From the NCBI GenBank assembly GCA_003024985.2, contig PXIH01S0035677.1: DNA of 12,110 nucleotides. One strand, given 5' to 3'. The notes under the pieces are model-generated. The model was given only the letters and a program-made list of their open reading frames with translations, made no database searches and was not told the DNA's origin. Origin of the DNA: Euperipatoides rowelli (taxonomy: Eukaryota; Onychophora; Udeonychophora; Euonychophora; Peripatopsidae). Shown here one piece after another: positions 1 to 8,193 of the stretch (its first letter is position 1; the number at the start of each line of letters is the position of its first letter). The position numbers were made by a program, and so were the translations under genes.

Positions 1-99
1 TGCATGATTCTCACAACTGCCTGGTTATTATTATAAGCGAGGGAACCCTCAGCCACACTGCATAATTCTAGGCCAAAGCCTTATCACACTATCTTGTAG

Positions 100-797
100 A
101 ATTTACCAATGATACTAATGGGACTATAGGTAAGCATCATCATCAAGTGATCAGAGAAAGGGACAAAGCTGTATTCAAGATCAAAAGCACATTTTAAGTT
201 CGATGATACCAACATATACGATCTAGCTATTCAAACTTGTTCACTCTCTTCTTGTGTCAACATGACCCATTTTTTTTTAAGCACAGCAATATCAATTAGA
301 TCATGTTTCTGCAAAAAGTTAATATGAAATAACTCCTTAGAGGGAGAGTTTATATTAAAATCCCCTATTATAAAGACAAAGGCACTATCCTTAATTATTA
401 ATCAAGATAATTCAACAGAAAAGTCAGTTCTCAACAAAGTTAATATAGGAGCATAATATAAATAACTAGCCTATTACCACCAGAAAACATATTAATTTTC
501 ATGAAGTTCTCAGAAATAATTTCTATTTTTATTATTTTTCCGAAAAATCGTTATCAGTCAAAATCGTCAGGTCTTGCCTACACGAGTTCAGCCTGTTTCA
601 TAAATCTCATAGTCCCACTTTGTTTTTACTGACTCCCAAACTTTATTACTGTCAATTTTTCTCTTTCGAGTTTTCTGAATTAATGATATTTTAGGAAACA
701 ATCTAGAAATACGTTTTAAAATAGCCCGAGCAGTCCATTCAGAGTTGAATGACTTCACATTAATAGAAAAGATTGAAAAGTTTTTTAAGTCCGCCAT
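100..797 (-). pseudogene. LINE ORF2 N-terminus: APE endonuclease pseudogene
   Basis: This is the target-nicking domain of the LINE polyprotein. The ATG at 797-795 starts a 69-codon open piece down to 588. It carries the FSINV strand and LIQKTR, where the family has Q-E-T; the catalytic Glu is therefore Lys. The Asn of the first motif also appears replaced (INVK). The domain continues in other frames: VAIL/DF-like residues near 550, a YAP-like piece (LYYAPI) near 460-445, an intact GDFN near 350-340, and an intact SDH near 155-145. The order and spacing match the APE fold of LINE ORF2 proteins. At least three frameshifts separate the parts. Nothing downstream of SDH could be recognised between 100 and 1. 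Confidence 0.8.
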
Positions 798-1105
798 TGA
801 AATAAATAAATGTTGAGAAACACCAACTTTATTAATATCAGCCTTGTTTAACTTTGACTCCTCTGATTCTTAGAAGATTAATTGATTCTTATCTTTGAAG
901 TCATTTTTTCAACTTCCGTTTTAGGCTCTTCAACTTCCTTTGCACCAGGTGCTTTTAGTTTCTTTCTTTTACTGTGTCGTAGAACCTGCATGCATGGTGG
1001 AAGTGTCTTGACATATTCAGCATCTGTTACCACTTATGGATTAGATTCTCCAACACTGATATCTTCATCCTCAGAAGAGAGAAATGATGCCAGCGCCCCC
1101 ATCTC

Positions 1106-2131
1106 CTACAAGAACTCAGGGTTAGAAAATAGGCTATCGGTAGTTATTTGGATAAGAGTCTTCGCCCATTGTAAACATTCCACTACCGGATTCACTGCAG
1201 GAGGATCAATTTGAGTTGCTTCAAATGAATCAACATTCTGAGAAATATCAGGAAACTCCATACTTTCCATTTCATTCGATCCCTGAGATTTCAAAACACT
1301 AGAATAGAGTATTTTATTCTCCCCACTTCGTTTACAGCCATGTCCACCTTTATACAACAAATGACAGACCCTGCATTTTTTATTTTGACACTCATAAGAC
1401 TTATGTCACACCTGCCTGCAAGTGAGATAGATCGAGTCCCTTCCTCTAATAGTTATCAAAACTGGAATCAATCCTATTGACAAAGTATGAGGAATCACTT
1501 CAACTTGAACTCCAGGTTTTACTGCCCCCTTTATTGAAATCAAACTGGACTTAAAATTTATGTCAGACGATAATTTAAAATCATCATTATTAAATTTTAA
1601 AATCTTTACATACTTATTCAAGGCCACTCTGACTTTCACTTTATCTTCATCTGCCGGATACCAGTTTACTCGTATGTCCACTGTTTGACTTAATTCTCCA
1701 ACTGCCACCAGAACAATGTAACAATTGTTAAATAACTTAAACAAGTTTTGTACTTCCAACTTTTTCTCTTCAGAAATGAAGTCTATGCTAAATAACGGGC
1801 GTTTCTGGGAAAGTACACACCACTTACAGACTCTTTCCCAACCATTTTAACAATTTCGAGCAGTATATCCACAGCGTGGATACCTAGTCCTCCTGTTCAC
1901 TAAACAACGTGAAAATGAATTGCTTAGCAGACAAAACAGATAACATGGCCTTGTGCCAGTACTTTAAACTTCTCAGTAACTTTAGGTACTTTTCTGAATT
2001 GTTCTCAATGTTTAGAATTGCTGACTCAAAGTTAGCCATATCATTTCGTAACTTTACAAACCATTCAGACACTATTTTTTGACTATAAGCGGTTGAGAGT
2101 TGGCTGACGAGAGTTGGCTGACGTCCGCCAT
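1106..2131 (-). pseudogene. LINE ORF1 (gag-like, CCHC zinc knuckle) pseudogene
   Basis: ORF1 proteins bind the element's RNA and form ribonucleoprotein particles. The ATG is at 2131-2129. The reading passes through at least three frames: 2131-~2075, 2072-1884, a middle piece near 1870-1790, and then 1759-1106 in a single frame. That last part has an RNA-binding-like domain rich in V, K and I (1759-1430), the phrase ITIRGRDSIYLTC, and then knuckle residues. The first knuckle should be C-x2-C-x4-H-x4-C, but its first Cys is Tyr (TAT) and its Gly codon is TGA; the second Cys, the His and the last Cys remain. A second Cys-rich stretch (CRVC, then GGHGC) follows with unusual spacing. The tail is acidic, with no motif. 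Early frame loss comes from a 14-bp tandem duplication at 2095-2122. Confidence 0.8.
2095..2122. repeat. 14-bp perfect tandem duplication in LINE ORF1 start
   Basis: GAGAGTTGGCTGAC occurs twice, at 2095-2108 and 2109-2122. On the minus strand it sits a few codons after the ORF1 ATG. As 14 is not a multiple of three, the second copy throws the frame into a TAG a few codons later. With one copy counted, the ATG is in frame with the next open piece (2072-1884). Confidence 0.9.
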
Positions 2132-3015
2132 CTTAACCGGATATTTTCTAATAACTTTATTTCTATATTAGTAAAATTTAGATCCACTCCTGGCTTAATG
2201 ACTTTTACTTTCAAACTTTGTAATGATTCTTTGTTGACAAAAGTTTTTTTTATCCAGAAAAATTTTCTAATTTCAATAATTTGCCTTGTGTTATTGTAAT
2301 CATAACGAAACTATAGAACAGCTTTTATTCTAATGCAAATTCTTTAATCAAGTTAGATTTTTTTTTAGTAAATTGTGTACTTTAATAATTTAATAACTCT
2401 TAAATTTTAGAATTTTGTCAATTTTTCTGTACAAAATAATTCCTTTTATTTAATTATTTGGCTCTTAAGGAATGATAAATTAGTTTGATGATAATTTCTT
2501 TGTTAAATCTTCTCTATTGATCATTAGTGAAAGATTGAAGTTGTTATATTTCTATGATTTAACTTTCCTTAGCTGCTCTAATTTTAATTCAATTTGGGAT
2601 AATACTATTACTAATAAAGAAAATTTAAATATTATATTTAGACAGTTTAATTATGAAATTTTTTCTGTAAGATTTTTAATGATTCATGTTTGATTTTCCT
2701 CTTTATAGTTTTAATATGTTATTATGATTTGTAATCTCTATATCACATGAAGTTTTATACCACTTTTATTCAAATTTTGAATTTATTTTATCCTATTTTG
2801 TTTTGCCATGTAAATATTTTAATTGCATTTTCTTGTTTCTTCCATTAAAACATATTGTAAGGGTGGAAATCTTTTATACACATAAAAAAAATATCATATA
2901 TATGTATATTGATGCAACTTGATACAAATAATATGTTACATTGTAATTAATATATAAAAAGCATGTACAATTTTTACACTTTTGGTATAATTACACCAAT
3001 TTCAATCCTCGGTAG
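2132..3015. other. AT-rich interval, no gene recognised
   Basis: Very T-rich on the plus strand. It may include the 5' UTR of the minus-strand LINE next to 2131. Two stop-free stretches were examined: one on the minus strand at about 2299-2132, and one on the plus strand at 2484-2690 (69 codons, no ATG near its start). Neither shows a motif I know. The only local structure seen is a small inverted repeat TTGGT/ACCAA near 2980-3000. Confidence 0.6.
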
Positions 3016-3248
3016 TTGAACTTATACCTTATGATTACAGATATTTATGAATAGCAAGCTGATACCACTCATCTAGGATGCAACCCATGTACTTGAACCT
3101 GTACCTTATGATTACAAATATTTATGAACAGCGAGCTGATACTACTCACCTAGGATGCAACCTATATACTTGAACCAGTACCTTATGATTACAAATATTT
3201 ACGATAGCACTTGGTTAGGCTGCAGGCCATGTAATTGAACCTATACCT
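3016..3248. repeat. ~77-bp satellite array, left part
   Basis: Three units plus the start of a fourth, beginning at 3016, 3093, 3170 and 3235; the third is shortened to 65 bp. Each unit begins TTGAACCTGTACCTTATGAT and continues with ACAAATATTTATGAACAGCGAG, CTGATACCACTCA and GCTAGGCTGCAGGC. The array resumes after the solo LTR at 3646. Several units carry the inverted repeat AGCTGA-TACCAC-TCAGCT. Confidence 0.95.
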
Positions 3249-3650
3249 TGTTGGAAAAATATTGTCATGTAATTATCTTGAATTACGATATCCCTTCGAA
3301 GTCATAGAAAAACTCCCTACCTCACTTACTGCCCTATTCTTATTCAAATAGGAGACAAATACTGATTAAAGTAAGTGGATAACTTTTATTGTTACCATCG
3401 CCATGCTTTCTTTTTTATGTTGTGACAGATACACTTCAGTGCGCAAGAAACATAACAAAATCTAAAGAGAGGTTAATTAACTTTGAGCATGCGCATAAAA
3501 CAAATAGAAAAATGAATAAATGAACAAGGATTTGTTTTCAACTACACAGTAGGTAGGCTAATAAAAACAAATAAACAAATTTGTGACACATTAATTTACA
3601 ATAAACTAAGCATTAATATCACACCCATTTATTGTATTTCCAACATACCT
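3244..3650. mobile_element. Solo LTR (397 bp, copia-like) with 5-bp target duplication
   Basis: The sequence 3249-3645 begins TGTTGGAAA and ends TTTCCAACA, giving the TG...CA ends and 9-bp inverted termini of an LTR. It is flanked by the perfect 5-bp duplication TACCT (3244-3248 and 3646-3650). An AATAAA near 3561 is a possible polyadenylation signal for a plus-strand transcript. It interrupts a satellite unit, and the unit resumes right after it. No internal retrotransposon region is present, so the likely history is insertion of a full element followed by recombination between its LTRs. The TGTTGGAA start and 5-bp duplication fit Ty1/copia, but Bel/Pao or Gypsy cannot be excluded without internal sequence. 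Confidence 0.87.
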
Positions 3651-4360
3651 TACAAATATTTATGAACAGCCAGCAGATAACATTTAGTAGCCTAAGCAAC
3701 AGGCCACATACTTTAACCTGTTACTTACGATTACAAATATATATGAACAGTGAGATGATACCACTCGGATAGTCCACAGGCTAAATACTTGAACCTGTAC
3801 CTTATGATTACAAAATATTTATGAACAGCGAGATACCACTCAGCTAGGCTGCAGGCAGCATACATGATCCTGTACCTTACGAATACAAATATTTTTGAAC
3901 AGTGAGCTGATAATACACAGCTAGGCCACAAGCTATGTAATTAAATCTGTGCCTTATGATTTCAAATATTTACAAACCGTAAGCTTATATCACTCAGCTA
4001 GGCTACAGGCAGCATACTTCAACTTGTACCTTACGATTCCAAATATTTACGAATAACGAGTAATACCACTCGGNAGCTAGGCTACAGGCAGCATACTTCA
4101 ACTTGTACCTTACGATTCCAAATATTTACGAATAACGAGTAATACCACTCGGCTAGGCCTCATGCATGTACTTTAACCTGTAACTACGATTACAAATATT
4201 TACAAACAGTGAGCTGATACCACTCAGCTAGATTGCAGGCAGCTTATTATGATTACAAATATTTAAGAACAGCGGCCTGATACCACTCAGCTAGATTGCA
4301 GGCGGCATATTATGATTACAAATATTTAAGAACAGCGACTTGATACCACTCGGCTAGAAG
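3646..4360. repeat. ~77-bp satellite array, right part
   Basis: About ten further units of the same satellite follow the LTR. The first is the rest of the split unit. Most are 75-78 bp. The last two, ending at 4360, are about 63 bp and lack the TTGAACCTGTACC part, suggesting a subfamily. Differences among units are mostly substitutions, so the array is fairly old, except for two identical 78-bp units on either side of the N at 4074. Confidence 0.95.
3996..4152. repeat. Identical 78-bp units flanking an N
   Basis: The stretches 3996-4073 and 4075-4152 read the same base for base, separated only by the undetermined base at 4074. Other neighbouring units differ at many positions. This may be a recent unit duplication or a duplicated join made during assembly. 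Confidence 0.9.
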
Positions 4361-4530
4361 TCCATATTTTAATTTTTTTAATATATTTTTCTAAAATAAA
4401 GCAAATTCAATATTCTTAATGCACTTTTTTTATTCGAATAATGACTCAAAGTGTCCGATCTTGCGAAGCATATGTACGGTGTTACTGTAAATAAGTCCGT
4501 AATCGTGAGAGTCCATAAAATGGGTATACC

Positions 4531-4661
4531 TTTTTTTTTTTTTTAAATAAATTTCCCCTCCAACGGGAGAAGAAATGTATTTTTTTTTGTGTTTACTTAA
4601 TAAATTAATAATAATAAATACACCAGAAACAGGTTCCTAGATGTTAAGAAGGGCAGCGTAC
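4531..4661 (-). mobile_element. SINE 3' part, 5'-truncated, inverse copy
   Basis: Read on the minus strand from 4661, it matches the second half of the SINE at 11150-11453: TACGCTGCCCTT, AACATC, AGGAACCTGTTTCTGG, TGTATTT, an A-rich run, a hairpin ATTTCTTCTCC-CGTT-GGAGGGGAAAT, and an A-rich tail (the T run at 4531-4544). The tRNA-like head is missing. Similarity stops at the undetermined base 4662. Compared with the other copy, one stem position has changed on both sides (T-A here, C-G there), which supports a conserved RNA hairpin at the SINE tail. Confidence 0.85.
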
Positions 4662-4668
4662 NTCCAAA

Positions 4669-4758
4669 ATGACTACAAGACAATTGGCAAATCATATGAT
4701 GCTTTTGAAAGCAGCAAAAGATACTGAGGAAAATGACAATAGCAGCTCACTCAAGTAG
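4669..4758 (+). CDS. Small open frame, 29 codons, possible first exon or transposon relic
   Basis: The ATG at 4669 sits in a favourable context (CAAAATGAC) and opens 29 codons ending in TAG at 4756-4758. The product starts MTTRQLANHMMLLKAAK and ends acidic and serine-rich (EENDNSSSLK). Residue use looks more protein-like than the AT-rich surroundings. The stop overlaps a possible splice donor (CAA|GTAGAG), so this could be a first exon whose continuation was not found. I recognise no family. It starts only seven bases after the N at 4662, where the SINE copy breaks off. Chance remains quite possible at this length. Confidence 0.25.
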   Translation: MTTRQLANHMMLLKAAKDTEENDNSSSLK

Positions 4759-5285
4759 AGGGGGGGGGGGAGGGATTTAATCAGACTTTGCACTTTATTT
4801 TTTTTTCAATGCTAGCTCTAACAAGATTTGTAGAAAGTATAGTATTTGAGTAAAGACATTACAGTGAACAATGTGATTTTAGTGTGAATAGGTTTTAAAA
4901 TATTCAAAGAAACATGACTATTTTAGTCCACCATTTTAAGTAAACTAAACTGTAAAATTTATTTGAAAGACTATAATTCCCTCATTTAAAGTGTATTCTA
5001 AACTTTAATAATTCTGTTTATAGTACTGGTAAAGTAATACATTGAAAGTAATATTAAATTACAATGTATTTGTGGATAAGACAATCTTTGCTATAATTTT
5101 TTTTTTTTTTTAAAGTTGAGAATTTTAATGAAGATTACTACATGTAAGTGAAGGGGTAGGGGAGACCTTAGAAAACATCACTCACAAAACATTAATGTGG
5201 CATAAACATCTGTAAAAATTATCATTAAACTGTAAAACCTTCTGGAAATGGAACATAAACATGTAAATTATTCAAATTTATTAGC
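4759..5285. other. AT-rich interval, no gene recognised
   Basis: It holds a G homopolymer at about 4760-4770 and T runs at about 4799-4806 and 5098-5112. No open frame with recognisable content on either strand. Confidence 0.6.
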
Positions 5286-5350
5286 CGAGTGAAGGAGGTA
5301 ATTAAGTGAAGAGGCAGTATCATTGCCTTGCTTAATTAACTTCTTACTTG
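5286..5350 (+). other. 65-nt imperfect hairpin, G-U rich, precursor-like
   Basis: The left arm 5286-5316 and right arm 5324-5350 fold on a 7-nt loop (GTATCAT). Paired blocks include AGGCA/TGCCT, TAATTAAG/CTTAATTA and an outer CGAGT/ACTTG. Several mismatches become G-U pairs only if the plus strand is transcribed. Bulges lie at 5307-5310 and 5291-5292. Size and shape resemble a microRNA precursor, but there is no expression or conservation evidence, and a decayed palindromic transposon end is an alternative. Confidence 0.35.
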
Positions 5351-5352
5351 AA

Positions 5353-5406
5353 ATGCAAATTTAAATAATTTGCATATAGAAGTTGAAGTTCAATCAATAT
5401 GCAAAT
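5353..5406. promoter_or_regulatory. Cluster of three octamer (ATGCAAAT) motifs
   Basis: ATGCAAAT occurs at 5353-5360 and 5399-5406, and its reverse complement ATTTGCAT at 5368-5375. The first two form an inverted pair around TTAAATA. The octamer is the classic POU-domain (Oct) binding site. No nearby gene is identified, so a regulatory role is only a suggestion; AT-rich DNA makes such words less surprising. Confidence 0.3.
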
Positions 5407-5814
5407 ACATAATAAAATTGAAAATCACCAAGTGATACAATAGTAAATGAAGCAGGCTTTATGATAGATTGGGACTTGAAAAATATCTATTGTTAAATTG
5501 GAAATTATTAGAATTTTGCAAAAAAAAAAAAAAAAAAAAAAAATCCTGATCACTTAGAAATAAAACATATTTTTAGAGGAGAAAAATATAACACTGGGTT
5601 AAAACAACTCTCACCAGGTGGCTATTATAGAAGGTCAAACTACAGTGACTAAGTCACTATAATAGTCAAAATAACCATTTTAAAGATGATAATATGACAA
5701 GCATAAGACACTATATGAAAAGCAAAATGCAGTTTATAATAGAAAGACTGATAAACAAATATCAATGGATATTGAGGTAGATATTAAAATTTTTAGTAGT
5801 TAATTGAAGGTGGC
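5407..5814. other. AT-rich interval, no gene recognised
   Basis: It contains an A homopolymer at about 5520-5542 and a short palindrome AGTGACT-A-AGTCACT near 5643-5657. No coding signal seen on either strand. Confidence 0.6.
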
Positions 5815-5987
5815 AAAAATAGTAATAGAAATAAATATTAGCTTATTATTGTTTCTCTCCTCCTAATAATAATAATAATAATAATAATATTGATGATGAT
5901 GATAAGTAGTAGTGAAGGTGATGGCAATAACGATGATGATAATAAAAATAATAATATGAAACATGAATTTACATTTTCTTCATGCTA
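5815..5987 (+). repeat. Direct duplication, copy 1
   Basis: AAATAGTAATAGAAATAAATATTAGCTTA, TTTCTCTCCTCCTAATAATAA, a GATGAT tract, AATAAAAATAATAATATGAAAC and TTTACATTTTCTTCA recur in the same order at 6296-6469. The middle part is an imperfect trinucleotide repeat (TAA, GAT). Confidence 0.85.
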
Positions 5988-6045
5988 ATAAGTTTGTGAA
6001 ATCTCCGACAAATAAAGAAAAAATATATGAAATTGCACAATAATG

Positions 6046-6295
6046 GGTCAGGTTCCATTATCTGCCCACCAACATAATTAACATTAGGAGTTGCATGACA
6101 ACTAAAATGTAGTAGCGTGTGAATTACTATATTTTCTTGACAATTTTAGTATATTTTCTTTACAGTACTAACCTTACCGTAACCCTGAACCCTAGGATAA
6201 TCTAGAGGTGAAATTATATTTTGCTGAGTGCCGATCTAGATAATTTCAACCTAATACCGTCAGCCTTACTGGTGGGCAGATAACGGAATCTGACC
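6046..6295. mobile_element. MITE-like element with 26-bp inverted termini
   Basis: The left terminus 6046-6071 (GGTCAGGTTCC...CCCACCA) matches the reverse complement of 6270-6295 at 24 of 26 positions. A second inner inverted repeat is seen (AGGTGAAATTAT near 6206-6217 against ATAATTTCAACCT near 6240-6252). At 250 bp with no coding capacity it is a non-autonomous DNA transposon. I found no clear target duplication, so the superfamily stays open. Its right end lies exactly where copy 2 of the flanking duplication begins. Confidence 0.8.
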
Positions 6296-6469
6296 AAAAT
6301 AGTAATAAAAATTAATATTAGCTTAGTGTTTCTCTCTTTTTCCTCCTCCTAATAATAATAATGATGATGCTGATACTGATGGAGACGGTGCTAGTGATGG
6401 TGATCATGACAACAATGATTATAATAAAAATAATAATGTGAAACATCAATTTACACTTGCTTCACATTA
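6296..6469 (+). repeat. Direct duplication, copy 2
   Basis: Second copy of the sequence at 5815-5987, starting immediately after the MITE. It differs by substitutions and by length changes in the trinucleotide tract. It runs into the GATAAT-type microsatellite at 6470. Confidence 0.85.
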
Positions 6470-6583
6470 AAAATGATAATGATAATTGTAATGATAATGA
6501 TAGTGACAATGATAATGACAATGACAATATTGAAATGATAATGACAATGATAATGATAATAACAATGACAATGATAATGATAA
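6470..6583. repeat. (GATAAT)n/(GACAAT)n microsatellite, left block
   Basis: Imperfect hexanucleotide array of AATGAT, AATGAC and AATAAC words. The same type of array continues at 8228 after the transposon, so the two blocks were probably one. Confidence 0.9.
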
Positions 6584-6709
6584 CAATGGCCAACAATTTT
6601 TTATTTATTTTTTCTGCTGATTAAGATCTGACACTTGTTTTTGACTAAATTTGGTACACTGATTTCAAAAATCAAACTCATTTTTTTCTATCACGTCAAG
6701 TTTTTGTTC
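6584..6709 (+). repeat. Left terminal inverted repeat of the 1.64-kb transposon
   Basis: It pairs with the reverse complement of about 8114-8227. The best blocks are TGGCCAACAA (6587-6596), ACTTGTTTTTGACTAAATTT near 6632-6651, and TATCACGTCAAG near 6689-6700. Confidence 0.8.
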
Positions 6710-6804
6710 TATGACATTCTGTGTTCAAACCTTCTTTGCAAAAGCCACCAGACAATTGAATGCATGTCAGTTGAAAATTTTTGTTCCTAGTGTGCTAAAA
6801 TAAC

Positions 6805-7817
6805 ATTTTATTATAACAGGGAAATGATATTGTACAATACTTTAGAGTTAAGAGGTATTTAGATGTGTCAGTATTGTTAAATCCAATGGGTGTGACACCT
6901 TATGATCCAAATGGGTGGCACTTGTTTTTGGATAGTTCAAAAAGGAGCCTTAGGTGTATTTAACTCCACAATGGAAATTTGTATGGTTCAATTCCCATTG
7001 GTCATTAAGTACATCTGAAGGAAAAAACATGAAAACATTGAAATACTTCTGAATTTAATTAAATATGGCCACCAAAACTGGCTTATTTGTGTTGATCTTA
7101 AAATGGTTAACTTTTTACTTGGTGAACAAGGAAGGTATACTAGATTAGATTAGATTAGATTATCAGTATAAGCCATTATTTCAACTTTGTAGAAGGTTTT
7201 CAAATAACTTTGTCATAAATATCCATGTTTCTTATGCCTCAGGGATAGCTGGCTAAGGACAAACATTGGACTCAGAAAAACTCACTGTTGAGGACAACCT
7301 TAAATGTTGAAGAAATGTCATAATACAACCTTTAGTTTAGTAGATAAATAAAAAAATAATATATCCTTCTCTTCACATCAAACTAGATATAATCAAGCAG
7401 TATGTTAAAGCTTTAGATATACAGGTGACTGTTTTAAGTACATTTGTGCAAAATTTCCAGGTCTTGGTTATGAAAAAAATAAAAGATCGATGTTTGATGG
7501 GCCACAAAAAAGCCGCAAATTACAAAGATCTTGTTAAACCATTGCTTAAATATTTTCATCGCCTGGGTTGTAACATGAACATAAAACTTTATTATCTGAA
7601 CAGCCATCTTGATGAATTTGAAGAATTTCCTGAAAATTTAGGTGACAGAAATGATGAATAAGGTGAAAAATTTCATCAAGATATAAAAACTATGAAATAG
7701 TGAAACCAAGTAAGGTGGGACACACACTTGATGGCCAAGTACTGTTGGAGTATTCAAAGATACTGCAAAAGTTTTAAACACTCCAGGAAGTGTTACATGT
7801 GAAAATTTCTTCCATGA
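6805..7817 (+). pseudogene. Broken gene of an uncharacterised transposon-borne protein family (possible transposase)
   Basis: I recognise this from recurrent uncharacterised proteins, mostly in arthropod genomes, that share LFIDSSK, LLHNGN, SIPIGHS, CGDLK, KYPCFLC, HSHLD-FPEN and HQDI. I know no accepted name. Here, in order: WHLFLDSSKRSL (from 6916), HNG and SIPIGH, LICVDLKMVNFLLGEQ (7022-7150), KYPCFLC (from about 7217), LHIKLDIIKQYVKAL (7362 on), LNSHLDEFEEFPENLGD, FHQDIKTM, and WDTHLMAKYCWS to about 7775. In-frame stops lie at 6961, 7006, 7659 and 7698-7703, with frameshifts near 7022, 7150-7214, 7240-7362 and 7425-7450. The Gly before the second Asp is Val. Two Asp on strand-like segments suggest an RNase-H-like core, which is inference. 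Confidence 0.72.
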
Positions 7818-7859
7818 AAATCAGTCTAATCTATTAATGTCAAATTACTGCAAAACAGT

Positions 7860-8193
7860 TATTTTAAATTTGTTTGTGTTATATCATTTTTACTTAAACA
7901 TTTTTTAGCGATTTCCTGAAAATGCAGGGTAGGCCTATGCTTTGGAGGAAATACATGACATGATAGGAAAAAACAAATAATATTTTTAGATTCAGCATGT
8001 CAAAATTAGTAAAAAACAAGTCTGCTAACCTACTATTTTAAACTTGTTTCTGTCATATCATTTGATATTTAACCCTTTTTTAGTGATTTCTTGAAAATAT
8101 GGGGTATGCTTTGGAGAAAAAATTTGACGTGATAGGCAAAAACCAATATGATTTTTGGGTTCAGCACACCAAAATTAGTAAAAAACAAGTCTT
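7860..8193 (+). repeat. 174-bp tandem duplication next to the right transposon end
   Basis: Copy 1 (7860-8033) and copy 2 (8034-8193) share TATTTTAAA-TTGTTT, ATATCATTT, TAG-GATTTC-TGAAAAT, GGTATGCTTTGGAG, GACGTGATAGG-AAAAA, TTCAGCA and AAAATTAGTAAAAAACAAGT. Copy 2 overlaps the right terminal inverted repeat, so part of that repeat has been copied inward. The left end has only one copy. Confidence 0.85.

Larger units (their letters stand above)
1..2131 (-). mobile_element. Non-LTR retrotransposon (LINE), 5' part, decayed
   Basis: Reading the minus strand from 2131 down, an ORF1 with retroviral-type zinc knuckles is followed by an ORF2 that opens with an APE-type endonuclease. This is the order of jockey/I/Nimb-type LINEs. 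Both ORFs begin with the same codons, ATG GCG GAC (Met-Ala-Asp), at 2131 and 797. The coding sequence is spread over several frames with many stops, so the copy is dead. The reverse transcriptase should lie to the left of position 1 and is not in the window. The phrase GRD-[I]-[YC]LTC before the knuckles resembles I/Nimb-type ORF1 proteins, but the clade is not settled. The exact 5' end upstream of 2131 could not be found. Confidence 0.85.

Noticed and set aside
882-1214. 110-codon plus-strand frame
   Set aside because: Opposite strand of LINE ORF1 and the ORF1-ORF2 gap; no family features.
2114-2299. 61-codon plus-strand frame starting at TTG, and a stop-free minus-strand reading over the same bases
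   Set aside because: Both lie at the LINE 5' end. The minus reading (with KVKVIKPGVDLNF) looks mildly protein-like but shows no motif and is not in frame with ORF1's ATG.
2484-2690. 69-codon stop-free stretch on the plus strand
   Set aside because: No initial ATG, no recognised motif, and AT-rich composition dominated by N, I, F and L; not enough to call a gene.
3731-3931. 66-codon minus-strand frame with repeated YRIMYAACSLAEWYLA-like words
   Set aside because: The repetition mirrors the ~77-bp satellite unit; it does not hold across the rest of the array.
5317-5327. GGCAGTATCATTGCC resembling part of U4 snRNA
   Set aside because: Only this short stretch resembles U4; the rest of the snRNA structure is absent.
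7140-7162. (GATTA)n run resembling telomeric TTAGG
   Set aside because: The unit is TTAGA, only about four copies, and lies within the broken transposon gene; not a telomere.
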